The translations under genes were made by a program, and so were the position numbers. From Garcia nutans (Eukaryota; Streptophyta; Magnoliopsida; Malpighiales; Euphorbiaceae): a stretch of DNA of 64,000 nt. This document shows, one piece after another, positions 10,136-21,420 of this stretch. Under the pieces are notes generated by a model that was not told the DNA's origin, did not search any database, and saw only the letters and a list, made by a program, of their open reading frames with translations. Every line of letters starts with the position of its first letter. Position 1 is the first letter of the stretch. Where the stretch lies: assembly GCA_947685225.1 (NCBI GenBank), contig CANTUV010000037.1, positions 28,973,001-29,037,000 on the forward strand, read 5' to 3'.

Positions 10136-12577
10136 CCTGGCTTTAGCTCTTTTAGCTGGATTGGTCTTTTGTCTTTTGCATCTTCATTCTTTTGAGAGTT
10201 CTAATGTTCCATTCTTTTGGTCTTCCTTTTTACAAAGATTTAGCTATTTTTAATTGGACCTTATATCCTCTCCTTGCCCCCCTGTGTGGCAAAACATTCA
10301 TAAGTGAGTTTAAAAATATTTGGTATATAAACTCAAAAAAATTGAGAAGGAGAAACTTTGCCTCCTGTGTAGGCTCAAACCAAAGATTTTATCCATGCAA
10401 GCTTTGACTGATGTTGTTGTTGTCTAGTTCTTCGCACAAGCATGTATTTCTTCTCTTTGCATAATTACTAGAGCTTTCTCAAGCAATGGGCTTTCCATGT
10501 CCCCCCTGATTTGACATCTTCTTTTGATTCTTCACTTCCTAGAGTGTTTGTTGTTCACTTTGATAAAGAATAGACAATACAAGACAAGAAAGTATGAAGT
10601 GATATGCTCATGTATGCATGATATGCATGAATAATACTTACAGTTGTTCCATCAACTCACAGACCGAGGTGATCAACAGAAGTGTTCTCATTCGTTCCGT
10701 TTTGACGCTTGTTCAAGTCTTGCATTGGAATGATCGAAAGCTTTGCATTTGTGGCTTTTATCTTCAAGATGTTGAAAACATGAATAATGGTAGAGACCCC
10801 TAATGGTAGAGTTAGGGATGTATCCAATTCAACATACTTCCCTTAACTTGAAGGCTTTGTATGACAAAACACTCTTTTTTTTAAAAAATTTTTGAATTTT
10901 CATTTTGAAATCAAATGTTGGCTTTGCCAAATTAATGTCAATGTACCTCAGGACTTGATTTTCCAAATTAACATATCTACAACGTGACAGCCTTAGTTAC
11001 CGTACTAAACTCGGGAATCAATTCTATTTAAGCAAGAATTGTTGCACTTCAGATAGGCACATACACATTACTTAGCCAAAGGTCTTATATGAGCTTAAAT
11101 ATTGTCTATTTCATATGCATGCTTATCCAAACTATCTCCACTAATAGACTCTACCTATCAAGGGAGATCAACAGGCCTTTGATAGGCTTGAAATGGGGTC
11201 TATAAGGGACACGGGTTTAAGTGAGGGCCATTTTTAGATTGGAGCTGGTGTGACACAATGGACAAACCCTCACACTACAAATTTCTTATTTGAATTTTAG
11301 GTAGCTTGTAGCAATCTTGCTAGTCTTCCAAGTTCTTTCTATCTTCTTGGCATTAATTTGGATCTTGATTAGGACAATCTTTGCCCTTGCAAAAGTTTAA
11401 GACCCAAATTCGTTTCTTTTCTTCTTCTCCCTTTTCTTTCTTTTTATTTTTCTTACTCTTCCCTTTCTTTGTCTTTTTGTCCTTCTTTCTTGTTGGACTA
11501 CAGAACTTTCAAGAACTGGGTGGTCTTCCTCCTTTTCTCCAATTTTAATTGAATCTTTGGTTGGGTTGGACCAACTAAAAAAAAAAAGGTCTTTATGAAC
11601 CAAATAGAAGCCTTTTGCTGCTTTAGGTAAAAGAGAACTCAGTTGGCTTTTTGAACCATTTTGGGTTTTTTTCCCTTTTTTTTCTTTTCTTTTTCTTTTT
11701 CTATTGATTTTTTCTTTTTTTCTTTTTTTTGTTTTTCTTTCTTTCTTTCCTCTTTTTTTTTGTTTTTTGTTCTAGCTCAAACAGAGTTGTCTTATTTGTA
11801 CCAACTTGGGCTTCCAATAAATAGGGATAAATCATTTATTACTCCAATGTTGATGTTGTCTTGGAGATATTAAGGGAACTTCAACTACCCTTAGGGTCTT
11901 GAGAACATCAACTACCCTTGTGGTCTCGAAAACATCAACTACTATTATGGTCTTGAGAACTTCAACTACCCTCATGATCTTGACTAATCATTGCTTTCTT
12001 TGATTTTCTTGCCTCTTCATCTTAATGATCATAAGACTTGTCAAAAGTATCACAACAACTCAAGGTAGGTTATTGGGGTTTGTAAGCCAATGAAAAGAAA
12101 GCTAAAATTTTATGAAGGCTCAAAGGGACAACTAGGGATTGATATTTAATTGGGTGGATACTAGTTGTTGGCTAACCAAACAATGCCTAGATCATTTCTC
12201 CCTTAAATAAGTAGAGTTCAATTTCGCCTCGAAAGTTTGTCAAAACATGTTCTAAGATTGACTAAGACCTAGACAAAGATAATTATGCAGGAGCCCTCTC
12301 TAAGTAAGCATACACAACTCAATGCTATAGAGTAATTCCCTCACCTAGTAAAGTCATTCGAGTCATGATGCATAAATATATTAATTCATGAATTATCAAG
12401 ATAGATTCCTCATTGGTTGAGCACCAAAATGAACAAAGACCAATAAGATTTTTTATGAAAGTAATTTATTCAAGCAACTTTAAATTTGAAAAACACAAAT
12501 AGTTCCAAAATATTAAAGAAAACAAGATTAAAAAGCAATATTCAAGCTAAGGAAAGTTTGTTGCATTTAATTTTCTT
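10136..12577 (-). other. 3' UTR of element 1, no gene seen
   Basis: This sequence is shared with element 3 (about 40627-42940) and element 4 (about 55680-60760, minus the solo LTR), so it is part of the family's transcript. It contains purine-rich tracts on the sense strand (11400-11490 and 11680-11770 are pyrimidine-rich on +) and a short tandem repeat of about 30 bases based on TCAACTACCCTTNNGGTCTTGA (11880-11990). No reading frame is conserved between the copies. Confidence 0.7.
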
Positions 12578-13929
12578 TCATATCTTCAATATCCCCATCA
12601 TGAAAGGATGATAAAAAAAGTCTTCTTCCAATCCTTTTCCCACCATGACGGTTGCTGGTGGTGGCACTCTGTTGAACCTTGGAAATGGATTATCTTTGGT
12701 GTTGGGCTTGTCTGGCTCGGGCAACTTGCCATTATCAATTAAATTCTGGATCTCATGCCTCAACTTCAAGCAATTATCCGTTTCGTGTCTAGGCCTTTGA
12801 TGGAATTGGCAAAATGCATTAGTATCAAAGTTAGGTGGAAGAGGATTAGGCAAAGGACGAGGAGTCAAGGGTTGTAACAATCCCTTCTTTTGTAGCTTAT
12901 TGAGAACCCAAGACAGTGGCTTCCCCAGATCTGAAAACTGCCTCATTCCTCTTTCACTAGCGGCATTAACATCAACTTCTTTTTGTGTGCTTTGATTGCC
13001 CGATTGGCAATTCCCTTTCTCATTCCTTTTTATTGAAAAGCTATTCTTCTCCCTTTTCCACTCTTCAATTTGCAGACCGACTTGGAGAAGATCTTTGAAA
13101 TCCCTTATAAGAGTGTGAGACATCCTTTCACGGAGATTGGGCAAGACACCTCTCACGATCATCCTTATTTGATCAGATTCATCGGGCCTTTTCTTGAGTA
13201 AAGTAGCCTTGTTTCTCCATCGCTTCACATAATCTACAAAATTCTCATTTGGACTTTGCCTAATAGACTCCACTTCCATTAAGGTAACTTCTAACTCAAC
13301 ATTATACCCATATTGTTGGATGAAGGCTTTGTAAAGTAGGTCCCAACTCTTTTGTGTTCCATCATCTAAGGTATTGAACCAATTTTGGACAACAGGGTCC
13401 AATGAGAGCATAAAGTACCTTAGGGTTTGAGCCTTAGTAGCTCGGGCAGACTGCATGGCAGTGATATATTGCTTCACATGGAGATGAGGATTTTTGGTGC
13501 CATTGTACTTAGCAAAGGAAGGCATTTTGAATTTATAAGGGACCTCTTCATCTTGTTCAAATAACTTGTCAACTTCGGACATCTCTTCAGTTTTTAGCTT
13601 CTTCTCAAATTTCTTTTCTAAATCAACAATCATCTTTTCAACATCAGATGTCTCGGTCTTTTCAATAGTTGCCTTCTCAACAACCTTTGGCTCCTTTTTA
13701 TCTTGAAGATCTTGGTAGTATTGAGCCCAATCATCATCATCAATGATCACCTTATCGTCATCAAAAGCTACTTCATCAATTTTAGCCTTCCCCTTGACTT
13801 TCTTGGTGCTAACAGATGCTTCGGCATGGTTTCCTAATTCTTTATGGTCTCGGCCATGGCCTCTTTGATCTCTTCCATTTTGCCACTGAGGGCTTCATCC
13901 ACCATTCTTTGAATTTGTTCGGGCTCCAT
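12578..13929 (-). pseudogene. Tat-type gag, N-terminal frameshift
   Basis: This is the capsid-like gag protein of element 1. The start is taken at MEPEQIQRMVDEAL, an N terminus shared with element 3 (26794). Compared with element 3, 14-15 bases are missing near 13830. This shifts the frame, and the longest open stretch runs from 13750 to 12578. That stretch holds the retrotransposon gag domain (YKFKMPSFAKYNG, VQNWFNTL, FVDYVKRWRNKA) and a Cys/His cluster (CQFHQRPRHETDNC) followed by LRHEIQNLIDNGKL, as in Tat/Ogre gag. It ends without fusion to protease or RT. The last residues differ in frame from elements 3 and 4. Confidence 0.85.
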
Positions 13930-15100
13930 TGTTTTTGGTGAGCAAGTGATTGAGTCGTTGCTTGATGCTTCGTCTCCGGCGTAGGTCGGATTATTGTAAG
14001 CTTTAGAACTATCGTAATCCAGGGCTGTGAGCCAGAGAGGATCAATGATATGAGATGCAAATGTATGCATGTATGCATGTATGCACAAACAATAGACAAA
14101 CAAGGACAAATTAGGACATTCCTTCCAACCTTATAACATCCACACACGAGTGGCGAGTCTCCTTTCCTAGGTATATGGTTAACAAAATACCAACATGGGG
14201 TACCTTGCTTTCAAATAATTCCCTCAGACGTTTCAATCAATAGTTATATCCTTGAAAATGGAAATCAATCCATGATAATTCCCATTAATTAGGTTTTAAT
14301 CCATTCAACCAACTAAAGTAGCTTTTATGCTATATTGGATTAAAATGAAATTAAGAGGCTTATTATAAATAGATTTCTCACTTGAAAAGAGGTAACTAGT
14401 GGTTCATGCCAAAAACAAGCCCATGGTTAATTTATTCTTAGTGTAAACTAGGCCCACAATTGATTTTTGGTATTTCATAATTGACCTAAGTATTTTTGCA
14501 AGCTCTTTGTAAAAATGGTTGGGTGAAAATAGTTTTGTTTCTAAGCACATTGTAAAAGATTTTAGAAAAATGGATTTTGGGCTTAGTATTTGGGCCATGG
14601 GCCAAAGAATCTTTGATTTGTTTTAGAAAAGTCTTATGTTCAAAGACCATCTTGAAAAATTTTGAAAATAGTTTTGGTCCTTTGGATTTTAAAGAAAAAA
14701 TTTATTTTGAGCTTGCAAATGTACTTGGGTCATATTAGAAAAAGAACAAACCAAATAAGCCATGATTTAGACTAAGATAAACTAACCATAGTCAAACAAC
14801 ATGCATTTAGGGTAAAACCTAAGGAAAGTAACTAGGCCAATTACATGAGCTTTAGTCTTTGGGTAGAAAGGCTTAGGTTCCCATAGCAAGTATATACCAA
14901 ATGGTACAAAGCTATGAGTGGTTATGCCATGCTCAATCTCCAAACCTTGAGTGAAAGTATGGTATCCCTCACATAACACAACACGGGTAACACGGGCGTC
15001 CTAACTCATGCACACAATGCAATCTAATATGATGCAATGGATAATATCATTATAAGAAAGAATAGAATAATAAAAAGACCAACAGAATCAACTTCTCTTA
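13930..15100 (-). other. 5' leader of element 1
   Basis: A non-coding stretch between the primer binding site and gag. It is clearly homologous to 25910-26793 (element 3, opposite strand) and 61563-62687 (element 4). Short frames here are not conserved between copies. Confidence 0.7.
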
Positions 15101-15118
15101 TCCCCAGTGGAGTCGCCA
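15101..15118 (-). promoter_or_regulatory. Primer binding site of element 1
   Basis: TGGCGACTCCACTGGGGA on the - strand, one base inside the end of the 5' LTR. The TGG start matches the universal CCA end of tRNA. I recall this sequence from Tat/Ogre-type elements, where an Arg tRNA is given as primer; the tRNA identity is not verified. Element 4 has a one-base variant at 62688-62705. Confidence 0.75.
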
Positions 15119-15119
15119 C

Positions 15120-17363
15120 TGTGAGCGGGGATTTTCGCCCCCACTCCCGGTGGAATGGTTCTTGCAACTTCGGCACTGTTTAGGCTCGGGGCCTTAGAGA
15201 ACACGGACCTAAGTCCGGAGAAAATGGAGTCGCCACCCGGACAGGCTGGGAAAAAGAAAGGGGTGGATGACTCGATTCCTAAGGAATCCCCAACCCCTTA
15301 ATGGGTTCGGAAAGTTGGGTACGTGTGGGGAAGGTGAGAAATGGCCCAGCACCCCCACAATGCCCGGTTCATTGGAACCGGCCTCCTTTACAGGTCTTAA
15401 TATTATAAAATTCTTAAATATAATAATATTATCCATATTACACACAATAATTAAAAGAAAGCAACAATATATTAAAATTAAAGTAATGTCCAAACAAAGT
15501 AAAACAAATAAATGGACACCCATCCAAGGATGGAAACATGTCCTTACATCACATGCCTAGATAGGACACCCACCAAAAGGTAGAAACATGCCCTTTACAT
15601 AAGTTCTAAAATAGAAAAGCAAATTAAATTACATGATGTTTAACTAATGAGGTACCCACCAAGTGGAAACATACCTCTTACAACTTTTGGAAGTCTAAAT
15701 TGATTGAAAAAGTAAATAATCATCCATAATAAATAAATCATTCATAAAAGCTATTAACCAAAATATAAAACAAGCATCCATCCATGATAAATTAAATAAA
15801 TCAACTATTGAAATTAAATAAATTAAGGCATAAGAAATAAATCAAAGTATAAGTGAATATGGAATTGAATAAAGTAAATAAAAGTTTAATTATAGCTACT
15901 GTGACTTTTTATGGAATTAAAATAGATTAGGGTTTTAAGTTTTAAATGGTTGGTAAGATTCTTTGATTTACCAAATTAAGGTTTGAATGGTGAAAACATG
16001 AAACTAGGGTTTTGAATACCTTAAAATACTTAAATTTGTGATTTTTGGTTTATTGAACTTTAAGCTACTGTGCAATTTTAGGGTTTTCATATTTTTATGT
16101 TTTTTATGTTTTAAAGGGATTAGGGTTCATAAAAATTAGGGTTTAAGATTTTAAAAGGTTTAGGGTTTACTATTTTAGATTTAAAAGTTGAATTAGGGTT
16201 TTAGGGTTTTGAAATTAGGGTTCTCGGGTAGTGAATGACTTTTAGGGTTTCAAAAAAAAAGCAATTTAATGATTTATGAAGTTTTATGAATTTAAACAAA
16301 AGGATTGAAGTTTTTATAAGTAGAAAAGATGTTTTTTAAAGCTTTTTGAATGAAATAGAAACTACTTTAAAATCTTAAAAGAAACAGAATTTGATTTTGG
16401 ATTTGTTAAAGAATTTGTTCAATTAGGGTTTTGAGACTTTTGAAGAAGAAAAAATAACAATTTTAAGTCTTTTTAGAAAAGAAGGTCACGTTTTAGTGTT
16501 TTAACTTTGGAAAACTAAATTAAAGTTCTAAGATTTTAACTTTTGAAAAACACAAAAAAAACCCTAGTTTAGCTACTGTGTAAAAAAAATAGAATTTAGA
16601 ATTTCATACCTTTTTTTTGTAAGTTGCTCCAAAATTGCTTCTTCTTGGATGAACTAACTCCAAAGACCAGCCTTGGTTGCCTTTGAATTGCTTAATACGT
16701 GCTACTGCTGCTTTAAAGATCAATTGAATTGTGTTTCCCTTTTCCTTCATTGATTTGGTTTCAAGAAAAATCAAGCTACTGTGAAAATTTTTCCTCCTCT
16801 TGATTTAGTTTAATTAGTCCTTATTTATAGTGTTTTTTAGGTTGTTTATTCCTAATTCCCCACGGAAATTAATATTAATAAAAAAAGAAATTAAAACCGA
16901 ATTGAATTAGGTTTCAAAAATTTGAAAAAAAAAATTTTGCTTGCGGGCCCGTGGCTGGGGCCAGTTTGCGTGCCAGCCCGCAGGAAATTCCTGCGGGAAA
17001 GTTATTTCGCACGCAGTCGGCCGCAGGAAATTCCTGCGGGAAATTATTTCGCCTGCAGGAATTTCCTGCTGGCGAAATAACTCGCCCGCAGGCCTGTGGG
17101 TGAGACTGGTGGGCCTACGGGCGTGCTCCCACGGGCCCGTGCTACCACTTTTGAGCTGCCGATTTTTTTTCGACCCCGATTTTTATTTTTATTTTTATAT
17201 TTTTGATTTTGATTTGTTTATTTTTATTTTTTATTAATAAAAATTAGATAATAAAGCAAAGACTATTTAATTAAAATTATTTTGGACCAATTAAACAACA
17301 AAAATCATTTTAAACCAAATAAAACATAATGGACCAGATTGGGTAAAAAATTAAGGGTCTACA
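15120..17363 (-). repeat. 5' LTR of element 1 (subfamily B)
   Basis: Boundaries are set by TGTAGACCC at 17363 and CTCACA at 15120 (- strand), the latter one base from the primer binding site. TATAAATA lies at 16822-16829. The U3 palindromes lie at 16977-17075. Telobox-like AAACCCTAA and CAGTAGC motifs are scattered over 15890-16600. Confidence 0.9.
16822..16829 (-). promoter_or_regulatory. TATA box of the element 1 5' LTR
   Basis: TATAAATA on the - strand, about 540 bases into the LTR and conserved in place in all Tat-type LTRs here. Transcription should start some 30 bases downstream and run toward gag. Confidence 0.6.
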
Positions 17364-17669
17364 GAATTAAATAAAAAAAAGTCTGCTAAGTTGAAAACTC
17401 GCAAGGGTAGCTTAGGCAAAAAATAGGATAGTTCGCTAGTTCCGAAAACCCATAGGGGCAGACTCGGCAAAAATTGGAGCAATAAAAAATACATATAATA
17501 AAAAAAAGTTCGCTAAGTTGAAAACCCACAAGGGCAGCTTAGGCAAAAATTAGGACAGATCGCTAGTTCTGAAAACCCACATGGGCGGACTAGGTAAAAA
17601 TTAGATCAATAAAGAAAAGAAAAAAGAAAACCTAAATTGAAAACCCAAAAGGGAAGTTTAGGTAATTAC
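17364..17669. repeat. Tandem stem-loop repeat inside the DUF7745 intron
   Basis: Five units with covarying outer arms: CTAAG/CTTAG twice, CTAGT/ACTAG, CTAGT/ACTCG (one mismatch), and ACCTAAA/TTTAGGT. The inner arms CCC/GGG are separated by 3-4 bases after a GAAAA run. On the - strand it is bounded by the 5' splice site GTAATT at 17669, so it lies within an intron. It is the same family as 5465-5640. Confidence 0.7.
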
Positions 17670-18243
17670 CTAAAGCAGCAATGGACTCCCAGTCAGTCTC
17701 TTTGACAGTCCTGATTTAAGTCGGTCTAATCCAACTAAAGTCTCGGCTAAGATCACAGGTACCGGCGATAAGCCTCCTTCCATTTGGTCCATAATATCCA
17801 ATACTCGTGGATCAATATCGCCGTTGGGAGAGACAAGCAGGAATTGGCCGAGCAAGCAAAGACAAAGCATGCATCCCCATGCCTTAGTAGGAACCAAATG
17901 AGAGAGACAAAAATCAATCAAGGGAGCAAGTAGAATTTTTTTCACCTCTCATCAACTGAAGAACTTCGGGTTTTGTAATTTGAAATAACGTCTGCATCTT
18001 CTGTTGATTTTTGGAAATCAATGTGGGTAACACCATTTATTGATTATTTGGATATCCAAGGATGGCCTCAAATTCTTCAATCAAGGGACATATTTCAAAG
18101 CCATTTATTTTAAATCCCCTAGAATCCATATTCCAAAAGGAAGACATGGCATGCAAGAAAGAGTGTTCCAATTTAACATTTTGAAAATATTTTAATATAT
18201 CAAGTTTTGACCATGAAATTTGTTTCCAGTGAATGGCATTCAT
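17670..18243 (-). pseudogene. DUF7745-like antisense gene, first exon
   Basis: The likely start is ATG at 18243. An N-terminal block contains FKINGFEICPLIEEFEAILGYP. After a stop and a frameshift in an A-run (about 17940), the frame continues through KAWGCMLCLCLLGQFLL and VILAETLVGLDRL to TGSPLLL. The final codon is TAG where CAG would precede the splice site GTAATT. This looks like a C-to-T change at the exon end. Exon 2 (5869-6267) continues the family match exactly. A TATATAAA box lies about 140 bases upstream (18384-18391). DUF7745 has no known activity that I can name. Confidence 0.65.
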
Positions 18244-18383
18244 ATTCTTAACAAAATTTTTATCTTCTTTGAATGATGTTCGGTCATGGTGGATGAATGA
18301 AGAAAAATTAAAATTGTAAAGGAGTTTTTACGTTGAAATGGAAAATATTTTGGCTTTTGTATTAAATTAGGCGTTAAAGGTGA

Positions 18384-18391
18384 TTTATATA
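18384..18391 (-). promoter_or_regulatory. TATA box of the antisense DUF7745 gene
   Basis: TATATAAA on the - strand, about 140 bases before the likely ATG and antisense to the host retrotransposon. It suggests the gene had its own promoter and did not depend on the LTR. Confidence 0.5.
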
Positions 18392-18692
18392 GAAGAAACA
18401 AGCCTTTCCTAAAAGTGAAAAGGAAAAGGTGATGGGAAAGGGTGAGACCATATGGCATAAGGAAAGGAATTAGCAATGAATTTCCTTTACCGCGTTGAAT
18501 TTAGTTTAGCAAAGTGATGTGGCTGTGAATTATGAAATTGTGATGTACTATGATAAAAAATATGAAAAAGAAAGTTTAGTAATTGTGATGCAGTAATGAT
18601 GAAAAATAAAAAAAAAGTTACAGTAAAGATGGAAATTGTATTTTTTTATTATTGTACAATGTTTATATAATTGATACAATATTTACATGTCA

Positions 18693-20924
18693 CTAAGAGG
18701 GTGGTGGTAGGTCATCAAATAAAGCCCTGAAAAAGTCGTCTCCTGTTGGAGGAGGGGGCAAATTACTCGTCCCCGGATCACCCGAAGTAGAAGCACCAAA
18801 ATCTCTATTACCTTGAAGTTTCGATCTGTCACTGTCCTCATCAGAAGCAGACAAAAGGATCTCATGGTCATCAGTCTAGGGGCCTCTTGATGAAGAAGCA
18901 CCAGGATCCCTCATCCCCTGAAATCGGAAGTCTCTGAAATTCTGTTCTGATTGATGATACAAATTTTTGAAATGAGAAGCCTGCTGACGACTTGCAGCCA
19001 ACTCTTCTTGAAGTTTCCTATTTTGTTCTTCAAGCGTCCGCTGTGAGCCAGATAGGAAAAAAAAAAGGTAAGAGCATACATAATCATGCATACATATAGC
19101 ATAAATTACCATGAAATAAGGAACTTACCAGGTAATTCATATCAATACCCTGTGGATGAGATGGCATATCTGGCGGGCTAGAATGAACAAATGAAGGGGC
19201 AATAGAAGAAGCTCCAGCCTCATGATCAAATGAACCAACAGCCTGCAACAATCATTAACGAATAAAAAAAAAGAGAAAGAAGCGGTTGCAAGGAAAAAAT
19301 GGTAAAGTCTTACCTGAGAAGTACTAGCCCCTAGATGTGGAACAAACTCTCCTGCATCTCCGTGATGTTCCTCTTCATCTCTACCCTCATTTTCTTCGGG
19401 AATCTCCCGCACACCAACAGGAGATACATCAAAGTTCAAGAGCCTTCTTTGAATAAAATGGGCATAAGATACACTCAACGGATAGAGAAATCCTTCAATA
19501 CCATAACCGTACCGAGCCGACCACCAGGCATCCTCCGGCATTGACATAATATTTAAAGTGTATTCTGGGTAAGGCATTGGAACCCTCTGCTGCTCTGGAC
19601 CGAGAAACCACTCATAAACTCTCTCTCCGAGAAACCACCCACTAGATACTGGGCTAGCGATGACTCAGCGAGAATGTTGGAAAGATAACGCAGCCTTCAT
19701 AAAGGGAGACCAGTTTGTCCACTCTTCTGGGTTCCACCAGGCCAAATTCACTTGTAAAATAACATAAGGTAAGTAAACTTTCACATAAAATTTAAAGTAT
19801 ACTAATGTTATTTTACCTAGTCCCAGGTTAAGCGGCTCAACACAAAGCGGTAAGTATGCACATAGTGAGAGCCGGGAACGTCCACACGATCGGACAACCA
19901 AAAATTTAATCTCGGATACCCAATTCTTTCTCGAGAAATACCGGTACCCTCACGAGGTTGTGTTCATATGCCCATGCCTACAACAATAATAATAAGATCA
20001 CATTCATACAAGAAAGGAGCAGAATTGACATTGGTAGAACAAGAATACCTCGACAACTGCCATCAAGCAGACAAAAGACTTCTTATTTCGGCAAAGTTTA
20101 TCAAGACCATGGTAAAGACAGGCGAGACCAGCTTCACCCCAGCCAGAAGATGGTACCATCCTAAAATAAGAAAGGGCCTTCTACGCTGACAAGTGGATGG
20201 AGGATTCAGTGCTTCTTAAGATGGTCGACCCAAGCAAATATAACAAAAATCCTAGAGCATACTGTTGGGTCGTGTCTCTATGAATCCGTCCTTCGTAGTT
20301 CATCCAATAGCTACGAATCGGTTCAATTTTTATCTTAAAAGGCCCTTTATATGATGGTTCCATACTAATTAATTCCTGAATTTCTTCAAATGTTAAATTA
20401 TCATTGGCCAAAGGAACCGAAACACCATCATATCGAAGGCCGGATATAGCAATAAAATCAACCGGACCAATTGTCATCTCTCCAATGGGCAAGTAAAAAG
20501 TGTGGGTTGTGTCCAACCATCGTTCTGCAAGTGCCTGGACTACGCTCCGGTCTATTTGATACTCCTCAGATGGCAACTGTAAGATGAAGCTCTCAAAGCC
20601 GCAATTTCGGATAATCTGCCTTACCCGAGAAGGCACTACATCATACCACTATCGGGCTTTGTAGATACACCCTCCGGTCCGAATAACTCAACGATCATGC
20701 TAACACAGAGCCAGGTAAGTTAATGCCAGGTAAGTACATATTATCCTATCTGCTTAAATTAACATATTTTTCCTAAATTTTCTAAAAAAGATAATATTAA
20801 AATTCAAAAAATAATAATAATAAAGGCAAACACAATAATAATAAAAGAACATAATATTAAAACATATATTAAAAATTAAAAATAATCAAAAATAATGAAT
20901 AATAATAAAAAAAATAAAAAATAA

Positions 20925-20955
<31 letters not shown>

Positions 20956-21160
20956 TAAAGCAACAAAAATACAAAAACAACAACAAAACAGAAAGACGAA
21001 AAAAAAATCAAAAAGAAAAAAATTACCGCGCTCTTTTGGTTTGAACTTCGATGAAGCAGCATCCTGGCTAGTAGATCTATATTTCCATCTTCATGATGCC
21101 GAATAAACTCTAATAACTCGGCATTAGAATGTGTCCCTGACCTTGAAGCATACAGTTTTT
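18693..21160 (-). pseudogene. Antisense plant mobile domain (PMD) gene, multi-exon, decayed
   Basis: Exons are recognisable on the - strand. About 21160-21027 gives HSNAELLEFIRHHEDGN, ending at a GTAATT splice donor. About 20700-20190 is the PMD core, with RVRQIIRNCGFESF, WLDTTHTFYLPIGEMT and GPVDFIAISGLRYDG. From 19978, after TTGTTGTAG, comes AWAYEHNLVRVP. The exon around 19577-19320 contains a Glu-rich tail, and 19050-18693 contains a coiled coil (LEEQNRKLQEELAASRQQ) and an acidic end. PMD proteins (MAIN/MAIL1 type) act in heterochromatin silencing and root growth in Arabidopsis and are often found in transposons. In-frame stops, mostly TGA or TAG where CGA or CAG would fit, show decay. It lies between the integrase and 3' LTR of element 2, antisense to both. 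Confidence 0.75.
20810..21000. repeat. A-rich low-complexity tract in a PMD intron
   Basis: Runs of AATA and AAAT units, including about seven AAAT repeats at 20931-20960. It lies within the intron between the first two PMD exons on the opposite strand, where it reads T-rich. Confidence 0.6.
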
Positions 21161-21248
21161 TGAAAACTATGTTCTAAATTTGAAAGAATTTTAGAGAATT
21201 ATAGAAATTGAGAAATTTTGCTGTGAATCGAATGAAAGAATTAGTTCG

Positions 21249-21256
21249 TTTATATA
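21249..21256 (-). promoter_or_regulatory. TATA box of the antisense PMD gene
   Basis: TATATAAA on the - strand, preceded by CTC and followed about 90 bases later by the first recognisable exon. Together with the similar box before DUF7745 it suggests an independent promoter. Confidence 0.5.
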
Positions 21257-21295
21257 GAGAAACGACAAGGAATAAAACAAAATTCAAAAGTAAGT

Positions 21296-21420
21296 TTTAC
21301 TGTTCATGAATAGTAAATTTTACTATTTCATGAATAGTAAAGTTTACTATTCATGAATAGTAAATACTATTTAAAACTATTTTCGAATAGTAAGTTACTA
21401 TTTATGAATAGTAAATAGTG
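21296..21420. repeat. ATTCATGAAT palindromes upstream of the PMD TATA box
   Basis: Four to five copies of a palindrome around TACTATTCATGAATAGTA. The best is a perfect 22 bp palindrome at 21343-21364. They lie 40-170 bases upstream of the PMD TATA box on its strand, so they could be binding sites or simply an unstable AT repeat. Confidence 0.6.

Larger units (their letters stand above)
6284..17363 (-). mobile_element. Element 1: gag-only Tat-type LTR retrotransposon, both LTRs present
   Basis: Both ends are LTRs about 2.24 kb long (15120-17363 is the 5' LTR, 6284-8522 the 3' LTR). On the - strand they begin TGTAGACCC and end CTCACA. Inside, in sense order, lie a primer binding site (15101-15118), a leader, gag (13929-12578), a 3' UTR of about 4 kb with minisatellites, and a polypurine tract next to the 3' LTR. 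There is no protease, RT, RNase H or integrase, so it is a non-autonomous family using enzymes in trans. The flanks AAATT (left) and GAATT (right) fit a 5 bp target duplication with one change. It inserted into the intron of the antisense DUF7745 gene of element 2. Confidence 0.88.
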
